Shown one piece after another: positions 44,590 to 52,400 of a stretch of DNA of 56,673 nt. Below the pieces are notes generated by a model. The model was not told the DNA's origin and made no database searches. It was given only the letters and a program-made list of their open reading frames with translations. This DNA comes from an uncultured Clostridia bacterium (GTDB taxonomy: Bacteria > Bacillota > Clostridia > Christensenellales > CAMQZB01): contig CAMQZB010000010.1 in the NCBI GenBank assembly GCA_947039455.1, forward strand, positions 1 through 56,673. Reading direction: 5' to 3'. Position numbers and translations under genes: made by a program. Position 1 is the first letter of the stretch. Every line of letters starts with the position of its first letter.

Positions 44590-44772
44590 AAAAACCACTA
44601 TATATAGTGGTTTTTCAAATTGGTTTAGGTGAGATGATTCGAACATATGTCCCGAAAAATGATAAACTGCGAAACGTTACGAGATTATACGCTATTCTAC
44701 GTATGTTGCCATCGCAGTTTTTCGTCCGTTTTCACACTTCTTCAATATTCTGCACCATAAATGCACCATCGG
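44590..44772 (-). mobile_element. Integrase-end and tRNA-end scar, copy 2
   Basis: Minus strand: AFMVQNIEEV and a stop at 44732-44734, like the last residues of many phage-type integrases. After about 90 bp comes GTTCGAATCATCTCACC, which reads as a tRNA T-arm and acceptor 3' strand, then the perfect 26-bp palindrome at 44590-44615. It matches copy 1 at 34590-34806 in order and orientation and is the better preserved of the two. Confidence 0.55.
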
Positions 44773-45330
44773 TTTCCATTTTATTTATATCGACAACGCT
44801 ACTTCCTATAAAGTTTCACGCTGTATATTATACATATCTTATATAAATTACATTATATATAGTATATCACATTTTTCTTAAAATTGTAATATATTGAATA
44901 CTATTATTTATAAATTTCATATATCAGTTACTAAATTAAAGAATTCTTGACCGATGTTTACTTCAAAAAACGCAAATCGACTAGGCAAACTGATTCTTAT
45001 CCAAAACCTATTGCTCATCGAAATGCGTATCTTGAAAACATATATCTTATTCTAAAAGCAAATACCATTTGAAGCTACACACACCATCTACTAGCATCGA
45101 CTATATGCTTGCCGTTCTATCCAACTTATTACTCGTAACTCACAAGAACTCCGAAATCTTCAAGCTGAAAATTAAGGAATGGGATAAAACTAGAATCTTT
45201 GTTCACTCTTATACCCTGTTTTGATTAATATCTTTATTTCCTACATTTAAAGTAGTACACGAACTACGACTATTTGAATTAAATCTGATTTCCGACATGG
45301 AATTTGCTAAGCAAACTCGGTGAATATAAA

Positions 45331-45366
45331 TAGCCTACCATTTAAATTTTAAAATGGTAGGCTATT
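45331..45366. terminator. Terminator-like hairpin
   Basis: TAGCCTACCATTT / AAATGGTAGGCTA with a short AT loop. It lies in gene remnants upstream (plus sense) of the 45479 gene end and may end transcription from either side. Confidence 0.6.
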
Positions 45367-45478
45367 GTATCAATTTGTGTTTCATTTAAAATCTAGCTTT
45401 TTCTTTTATCACTACAATCTTCTAATGTTGACAAACGGCAAAGCATAAGACGTCCGCAGTCACAGAGCGAGGTGCTAT

Positions 45479-46285
45479 TTAATCAATTTTCACAAACACC
45501 TTAGTGTATTTACTTCCGTCTGATATAGACATTTCTACGTATTCTTTATCTGTCAATTCTATTAAATGTTCTTCATCAACATCATTTATAGTGCTGATAA
45601 TATCATCATATTGTATAAAAATTTGCATTGTATTTCTCATGATTTCAAAATCTTGCATAGACAATGTGACTTTCTTTTTAAAATTAAGATGAATATTTTC
45701 CCTTTCACCCATATCATTTTCATAGCCCAGCAACATCATGTAATCAATTTCCTCAAGCGTTTTAAATACATAATCCAAATCTTTAAGTGAATAATATGAT
45801 GAGTTATTTTGAGTCAGCACATCTTTAATATGTGTTTTATAAACTTTATTATCATCCAATATATCTATCTTTTCAATTCGATAATCTAGCTCGCTCTCGC
45901 TACTTCCAATTATAGAATATGCATACACGCCACTCATATCCCATTGAGGCTCTTCATTTTCGCCAAAGTGCAAATATTTTAACATTAAATTCTCGCACCA
46001 AATATTAGACATATCAATATTTTGATTTTCATGCTCTAGTGCAGTTGCTATATATTTACTAAAAACTGTAGGCATACTCATATTGCGTTCTGGTAATTCT
46101 TCAAATAGAAGAACTTCATCATATGTCAAGCCCATAACCCCTACAACAATGACTGTCAAGATAATAATACTTATACATATGACTCTTATGAGTTTTTTAT
46201 TTTGCCTTTTTCTGCCTAGTAAAAGAGCTATCAAACTAGCCACTATCACTATGGTGCCAATAATAAAATATACCGTATTACCCAT
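45479..46285 (-). CDS. Hypothetical membrane protein with a large outer domain
   Basis: A 268-residue protein. Two hydrophobic helices (residues 4-23 and 33-53) lie at the N-terminus with a basic loop between, and about 210 mostly polar, acidic residues follow, probably outside. I recognise no domain. It is the last gene of a minus-strand group that begins with the secreted protein at 46911-47642 and a small membrane protein. In that context an immunity or accessory role is possible, but only by position. GGAGGAAT lies upstream of its ATG. Confidence 0.6.
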   Translation of the reverse strand: MGNTVYFIIGTIVIVASLIALLLGRKRQNKKLIRVICISIIILTVIVVGVMGLTYDEVLLFEELPERNMSMPTVFSKYIATALEHENQNIDMSNIWCENLMLKYLHFGENEEPQWDMSGVYAYSIIGSSESELDYRIEKIDILDDNKVYKTHIKDVLTQNNSSYYSLKDLDYVFKTLEEIDYMMLLGYENDMGERENIHLNFKKKVTLSMQDFEIMRNTMQIFIQYDDIISTINDVDEEHLIELTDKEYVEMSISDGSKYTKVFVKID

Positions 46286-46313
46286 GTTTTAAATTCCTCC
46301 AAAATTATTAGAA

Positions 46314-46612
46314 CCATCCACCAAATTCAAGTGATTCGTTTTTAAGTATCCAATTATATATTGAATAATCTGTATACATTGTAGTAAATGCACCTCGTTG
46401 ATTAGTTCCTGCGGTTGTTGCTACGCTTATACCTGGTTCAATTCCAAAAATATCGCCATCAAATGAACACTTATAATACAGTCTGCAAAAGTAAAAACAT
46501 CGCTTATTATTGGTATATATCCTATTCCCACATTTACACAGTCACCTACAACGTTCGTAACGCTCTCAATGCAACATTGATAAACAGTCTGTTCTAAACT
46601 AGGTTTTTCATT
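46314..46612 (-). pseudogene. Frameshifted remnant of a small secreted-type protein
   Basis: The minus strand reads NEKPSLEQTVYQCCIESVTN, then VVGDCVNVGIGYIPIISDVF in one frame. After a frameshift near 46490 it reads YKCSFDGDIFGIEPGISVAT and on to LEFGGWF with a stop at 46314. Together this is about 100 residues with a hydrophobic glycine-rich segment, lacking a start. It lies between the small membrane gene and the 268-residue gene, and its hydrophobic part recalls the C-terminus of the secreted protein at 46911. It may be a second effector gene that has died. Confidence 0.5.
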
Positions 46613-46880
46613 CTTTCTCTGAAAAAAAATGAAAAACTATCATTGTTAAAAACACGAAACCCGCTATCAATAAATACACAACTGTACCATATACTAAATG
46701 TAAAGTTAGCCACATTATAGCTATAATTGAAGATATTATATAAAATATTATTTTTTTCTTTATTTCTTTATTATTGTTACTAGTATTTTTTTTCTGCCTA
46801 ATTTGTTTAAATATAAGAAAAATACTAATTCCTAATCCGAAGCTTAAAACTGCTATTGTTGGCATTATGTATCCATTCAT
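46608..46880 (-). CDS. Small membrane protein, possible immunity protein
   Basis: A 90-residue protein with three hydrophobic helices (about residues 5-23, 43-61 and 65-85) and a basic loop at 26-42. It has no recognisable domain. It starts 30 bp after the secreted 243-residue protein gene on the same strand, so the two are probably co-transcribed. A small polytopic protein behind a secreted hydrophobic protein is the common layout of bacteriocin and immunity genes; this role is inferred from layout only. Confidence 0.55.
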   Translation of the reverse strand: MNGYIMPTIAVLSFGLGISIFLIFKQIRQKKNTSNNNKEIKKKIIFYIISSIIAIMWLTLHLVYGTVVYLLIAGFVFLTMIVFHFFSEKE

Positions 46881-46910
46881 TCTCTTCAGCCCCCTATTTC
46901 ATCATGTAAA

Positions 46911-47642
46911 TTAAAAATGCATATTATCTGTTGCATAGTATACTGCTTCTATCGCGTAATAACACTTATTACATTGTTCTATTACTTTTTCACAAAGTAT
47001 CGCAATTCCCGCTGTTACCGCTACCGCTTCTACAATTGCTGCGATTGCCGCAGGAGCCAATATGCCACCAGAAGCAATTGCAAGGGCGGTAAAATATCCC
47101 GCTGCTAAATTATTGATCGCCGCAGCTGAACTCGCAATATACAATTCATGTTCTCTTGATGATAATTCATCTACCTCATCTTTAAAAGTTTCTAACTCAG
47201 AGTCATTAGAATCATTTAAGTAAGTTTTATAGTAGAATGAACCATTTGTTCCATCTAATTTTGGTCTTTGCAAATACCACTCATCTGTACTCAAATTTAC
47301 AGTATATTTATAGTTATGATCTGTAGATTGTGAAAAAGATGAGTATACCGAAATTTGCTCTTCTCTTTCAGTTGTTACTATAGGTCCTGCTTTAATTTCA
47401 TCGGTTGAAAGATTTCTTTCTAAATATTGCATTGTATTATTTATTGTATCAAAAACAACTTTATATTCATTAACATCATCATATGTAATTGAAGTTCTAA
47501 CACCATTGGTTTCTGTTACTATTGCTCCGTTGCTATTTGCGTAATCAATTTCTCCACTATAAGCACCCATGCTTGTTACTAGCATAACACATACTAGAGC
47601 AATACACAATAGTTTTGTGAAAGTTTTATTTCTTTTTTTCAT
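46911..47642 (-). CDS. Secreted protein with hydrophobic C-terminal segment, bacteriocin-like
   Basis: A 243-residue protein with a clear signal peptide (KLLCIALVCVMLVTSMGAYS, cleavage near residue 27). The mature part is polar and beta-rich up to about residue 160. It then turns into an alanine/glycine-rich hydrophobic stretch (AAGYFTALAIASGGILAPAA; IAAIVEAVAVTAGIAILCEK), with three cysteines after it. Such a tail could insert into membranes. AAAAAGGAG precedes the ATG. It lies directly downstream of a decayed Agr-type signalling cassette and upstream of a small membrane protein, so I suggest a peptide-regulated secreted effector; no family is recognised. Confidence 0.6.
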   Translation of the reverse strand: MKKRNKTFTKLLCIALVCVMLVTSMGAYSGEIDYANSNGAIVTETNGVRTSITYDDVNEYKVVFDTINNTMQYLERNLSTDEIKAGPIVTTEREEQISVYSSFSQSTDHNYKYTVNLSTDEWYLQRPKLDGTNGSFYYKTYLNDSNDSELETFKDEVDELSSREHELYIASSAAAINNLAAGYFTALAIASGGILAPAAIAAIVEAVAVTAGIAILCEKVIEQCNKCYYAIEAVYYATDNMHF

Positions 47643-47768
47643 AATTTTTCTCCTTTTTGTTATTTCGCCATATTTATGGCTTTTTCTTTTGTCTGTATAC
47701 TTTATATATAGACAAGATTGCGTTTATGTATTCCTGTTTTACTATATTAAATTAACCATTTGACCGCA

Positions 47769-47802
47769 CCCCCATTTTTCTCTTACGTTTGTAATTCCCC
47801 CA
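47769..47802 (-). promoter_or_regulatory. Possible LytTR-type repeats upstream of the secreted protein gene
   Basis: TGGGGG occurs twice on the minus strand, 28 bp apart, about 130-160 bp before the ATG; a TATAGT box lies downstream near 47740. AgrA/LytTR regulators bind spaced direct repeats, but these are short and the match to any known site is weak. Confidence 0.25.
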
Positions 47803-47874
47803 CGAAATTCATTCCCTTAGTTTCGAAACCCTTATCATAAGAAGAAACTACGCACCCTGTTTTACTTTTTACTT

Positions 47875-48021
47875 CTACTTTTCTTTGTTTTCTTTTTTCA
47901 TCATTGACTCTGGCACTTTTGGTTAACATACCCACCAAACACAAACTGAGTCAACACTTTTTTGTCCTACTTTTTCAGCTAGCTTTGTGATAGCTTTCAT
48001 TCCGAATTTTTCTTTCTTCAT
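47875..48021 (-). pseudogene. AgrD-like autoinducer peptide precursor with internal stop
   Basis: From ATG 48021, eight bases after AAGGAGG, it reads MKKEKFGMKAITKLAEKVGQ, KSVDSVCVWWVC, a TAA stop at 47923-47925, then PKVPESMMKKENKEK and a second stop at 47875. This is the plan of AgrD precursors: an amphipathic leader, a cysteine followed by hydrophobic residues (CVWWV, like CLWFT of C. perfringens), then a PKVPES-type acidic tail that I recall as (Y)QPKVPE in clostridial members. TGT-TAA in place of TAT-CAA would explain the break. Without the tail AgrB could not process it. It directly follows the AgrB remnant. Confidence 0.7.
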
Positions 48022-48126
48022 AAATTTTTCCTCCTTCAATTTTAGCGCAAAGTTTTTAATGCTTTGCATGACTACACTTTACCATTTAATATAAAAATTG
48101 CAATACTGTTTGCGTTTTCGGTATGT

Positions 48127-48425
48127 TTAATGTCGTTTTTGGTAATTTTTAACTGCTTTAGTCATTTTTATCTTACCAATAATACCGCCTAAACTGATGA
48201 AATAATTACATATGAAATACAAAAACCATACCTTACTAATTCCGTGAATCTCATCAAAATTTAAGCTATAACACAAAAAAACAAGAGAACTAGAAGCAAC
48301 TTCTTTTTGAAATCCTTTTTCTCTTTTATTGTCATCGACTTGTTTATATTGTCCACTGTTCCATTCATGCAAATGAAAAATATACTAAATGCCATACCTA
48401 TAAAACCAATAATTTGCAACAATTA
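48127..48425 (-). pseudogene. AgrB-like peptide protease remnant
   Basis: The minus strand reads LQIIGFIGMAFSIFFICMNG, then TVDNINKSMTIKEKKDFKKK and a hydrophobic run LLLVLLFFCVIA before a stop. After a frame change it reads YFICNYFISLGGIIGKIKMT to a stop at 48127. This is the C-terminal half of AgrB: a helix, the (A)PVD..NK....EKK.FKKK loop, then two helices. The catalytic His/Cys half is missing; the remnant is fused directly to the truncated kinase upstream. It sits about 105 bp before the AgrD-like gene. Confidence 0.6.
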
Positions 48426-48998
48426 GACCTTCCGTTGTGTTTTTTATATTTACAATTAAATAGCAACCTCTTTCAAATAAAGTGATTACAATACTTTTCT
48501 CATTGGCATTCTTCACATTTTTCAAAGCATTGTCAATTAAATTTCCAAGCACTACACAAAAATCCATTTCTGACACAACAATATCATGAGCTAAAAACAC
48601 CCGAATTTCCGACTCAATTCCGCATCTATGCATTTCTTTTCTTTTTGCATTTATGAGTGCATCAATAGATTTCGTTCCAGTATAATGTTTAATTTATTTT
48701 CTGCAAGCATTCCACAAATTTCTTCTATTGCTTTTTCTCCCGAACCATCTTTCTTCTTTATCAAGTCATTTACGGCATAAAGTTTATGCTTGATATCATG
48801 AGCAATTTTCGCATTGTCTCTCTGCATATTTACTAGTTCACTATAATTCTTAACTTCTTGTTCATATGCTATTATTCTTTTATCTTTCTCATTTCTAATT
48901 TTGATTTCATATAAAATATAGTCAGCAATTTTAAATAAAGCAATATTTGCTATAATTAGTGAAGCAGATGCAATCAAAACTAAAAATCTTACTATCAT
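48426..48998 (-). pseudogene. AgrC-like GHKL histidine kinase, broken
   Basis: A hydrophobic helix (MIVRFLVLIASASLIIANIA) and coiled coil lead to the H-box NAKIAHDIKHKLY. After a frameshift near 48690 the frame continues SIDALINAKRKEM, an acidic segment and the N-box LGNLIDNALKN, typical of AgrC-type GHKL kinases. It ends at NIKNTTEG, where the G-boxes should start, and runs into AgrB sequence, so a deletion has joined the two genes. The sensor helices are also missing at the front. Confidence 0.7.
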
Positions 48999-49018
48999 GT
49001 CTTCGGTTGAATATGATA

Positions 49019-49304
49019 TTAATGATAAATTAATAATATCACAGTTGAAGATATTGGAAATATCGAAAGAGCTAATCCATACCCAAAATATATCTTTTCC
49101 TTTGTGTAATAAAATAGTTTTCTATCTTTAAATTCTATGTGCATTATGTGTTTTACCAATACAACTGCTGACTCCCCTCTAAAATTCAGGTAAAGTTTTT
49201 TGTTTTTAGAAGATATTTTTTGAACACCTCTTTTTAGTTCATATATTAAATTTTCTTCACTAATTGGCTTCATTAAATATTGGAATGGTTGATTGTGCAA
49301 AACG
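49019..49304 (-). pseudogene. AgrA-like LytTR response regulator fragment
   Basis: The minus strand reads VLHNQPFQYLMKPISEENLI, the end of a receiver domain (the conserved lysine of F.YL.KPI). It goes on through NKKLYLNFRGESAVVLVKHI and MHIEFKDRKLFYYTKEK, the first half of a LytTR DNA-binding domain. It then passes into a hydrophobic stretch (ALSIFPISSTVILLIY) that may belong to the lost sensor part of the kinase. Both ends are missing, so it is dead. It is the first of the four Agr-type pieces in transcription order. Confidence 0.65.
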
Positions 49305-49352
49305 TATTATCACTATAACAAAAGCGATACTTATTATTACGATGAAAAATAT

Positions 49353-49391
49353 AAAAAAGCTGAAATTCACTTTCTGAATTTCAGCTTTTTT
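49353..49391. terminator. Terminator between the large lipoprotein gene and the Agr remnants
   Basis: AAAAAAGCTGAAATTCA / TGAATTTCAGCTTTTTT with a 4-nt loop. Flanking A and T runs allow function in both directions; it ends the 49413-54566 gene. Confidence 0.9.
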
Positions 49392-49412
49392 GCCACTCTA
49401 TGGTGTGTATTA

Positions 49413-52400
49413 TTAATTATAAATTTCCTTTGTATATTTTTCCAACAAAATGTCTTTGCGAGTCATCATTCCACCAACTGGATATGAGTTCCCTCCTTCA
49501 TTTTGACTTGAACCACTATATTTTTTTGCATCTTCCTTGTATCCAGAGAAATACAATCTTCCATTGTCGTCCATGACATAACTTTCATTATATATTGTTA
49601 GCGAATTATATACATTTGGAGTATCTACTCCTCTATAGTATGAATTAACATGATCAATATTATCCAAATACGGTTGATCGTCGTCCCAATCATCATATTC
49701 AAATTGTTTGTGTGAAGCACCATTTAAAGATTGTCCACCTAAGAACTTGCCTTCTAATCCACCATCAACAAAATAATCCCTGTCTGATAATGTAAAAGCA
49801 TTAGTGAAAGGTGTTGCACTTGTATCATTCCACGTAAGATCAATTAGATACCATTTATCATCTAACTCAACCATATTCCATGCGTGATAAGTATCCATTA
49901 GTTGTGACCCAGATGGCACTTTACCGCCAGCGGGAGAAATTCCTGATACCGCCAACGCTTCTATACCCAATTTGCCCATTATATACTTGAAACTCCTAGC
50001 ATATCCTTCACAAACTGTCTTTGTTGAAGTGATTGGTTTTCCTTGATTGTCGTGGTCTAATGGTCCTAGTATATTTTGAGAAAATGAATCGTGCACAGCG
50101 GAATTGCCATTTGGTGTGAAATGATATTCAACATCACTTAAAATTTGTTTTTGTACTGCCAACGCCACTTCAATATCACTTCCTAAATTACTAACAAGTT
50201 CTTCGTATTTTGGTATTACTATTTCCTCTAGCATAGTGTCATATCTTTGACGCTCTGATAGATTACTGAATGTCTCATCAATTCCTACTAATAGATATTC
50301 ATTCTTTGCTTCATCATTATAAACTATTGCGCTAACATTATTCACATGAAGCCAATAGAATTCATCCCAATCTTCTGAGAAAATTCTTGCTACTTCAAGA
50401 GCCTCTTTATAAGCTAACCCTAACTCTGTGTAGTTTAAAGATGGTCTAAACCCATCGGTACTGTTTACAACATCTTCAATTACTAGAGCCCTTTCTCCAT
50501 TTGAATATTCAAATTCACCATGCTCTAGCAATCCTTCATGATAGCCTGAAACAACTTCATATAATTTTGAATAGAGAGTTTGCATTGCAACTCCTCTGTC
50601 TGGATTATATCTAGTGCCAAGGGTTCCTAAAAATTTGTATCCATACCTATCAAAGTCTTGGTTTGCATTTTCTTGAACATTAACGTCTATTTCCAAAACG
50701 AAATATTTCTCTCCGTTAGCATCTGTCTGTATATTAGTTCCAGAATAAATGTAATTCTCTTGATTCTTAGGTATCGCTTTAATTTTAACTGTTTGCACAC
50801 CTGTTGTATCCATGACTTGATTTGGGTTTAAAAAATCCCAACCGTATGATTCATCGCCATCGAACAACTCAACATCTCTCAACATTTCGCCCGTTCTTAA
50901 AATAAACGTTCTAGGCAAATCGTCGCCTTTTGGAATAGAATAGTCAGCTATCTCTTTTTCAGCAGGAACTATACTCACTGGCCCTAAATAATCATAATTT
51001 ATGTTATCGTCATTTGTTTCTATAACATTCAACACATGAACATTACTCTTAAACCCATTGTCCTTTTGGTTCATACGTGTATCAAGCTTTGTAATATCTA
51101 GTGGAACCATATATGTTCCAAGCTCAAAGACATCGCGGTACTCACTGCTATTCTGAAAAACTGCACCATTATCTAAACAAATTAAAGAATACATATAGCA
51201 CAAAGTACCTTTCCCGTTATAATATTTCAAATTGGAAAGTCTAATATCAACATCATTCAGCTCTATGTTTGCGATTGAATTAATTGCAAAATAATCTGTT
51301 GACTTCATTATAATATCACTAGCCTCTTCTCCATATGGAATTGTTAAATTTTCATTCATTGAAATGTAGCAGTCTTCTTTTTTAATGCTAAATTTAACAT
51401 TATCTACATTATCAGCATATTGCGCGTCTAGAGTATATTTATAACTATCTTTTCCAACTAAATAGCTACGGCTATATGCGAAGTCGTCTATATTATTGAT
51501 TTTATCGCTACTTTCAGTCCACTTTATATCTCGCTGACTGTAACCAAGCTTATGCGCTTTTGGTTGAGTAATAGTAATAATTGCTACATCATCTTCTTCA
51601 GCAACTTTATTTGACACATCAGATATAGAATATGAGATATTTTCTTCATATGCCACATTAATAATTGGATATGCTTGATTTATCGTAGGTAAGACAAATT
51701 CAGCTACTGTAACACTACTTTCATCTTGAATTGGTCTTGAAGTCACAGTATCTTTTGTGATTGTTTTTTTAACAACAACTGAATAGTAATTATCTGGGTT
51801 TTCAGGAATATATACGATTTCGTATTCTCCGTCAACAACAGGCGTACTATATTTTCTATCTATTGTAGTAATATCCACGACTTGCGATGTTGAATTTTCT
51901 CTAAAGAAGAAATTTTCTGGTAAGATTATATCAGTTAATAATCCATCGTTAAATACTGTTAAATTATTTAATTGAGTTATTCCGTCATTATATTTTGTCT
52001 CTTGACCAACTGGAGTTCCTTTCGTAATAACTAAGTCTGTATAATAATATTCTTTATTTTCAATTACCGCATAAACGCTATATTTTCCAACTGAAATTGG
52101 GGGTACGTTATTCCCGTCTTTTTTATATATGTAATTTACATATGTAGTATCGCTTAATTTCTTTTCCGCCCCATCATATTCGTAAATTTCAGGTTGCCCA
52201 ACCGAATTATGAAGATTTCCTCTATTTTGTATGTTTACTTCAGGAATTGGATTAACGTAATCCGCTATATCGTAACCCGTTACTTCGCCTTTGACATTTT
52301 GAAATTCCGAAACGATATTTGGATCATACGTTGATGTGTTCCAAGTAACTGGAACTTCTATAAATTCCATGACACTACCATCACTATTAGATACCTTTGC

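Noticed and set aside
44616-44644. Possible tRNA gene because of the GTTCGAATC T-arm
   Set aside because: Only the 3' end is present; no anticodon arm or D-arm can be folded upstream, so it is a scar and not a gene.
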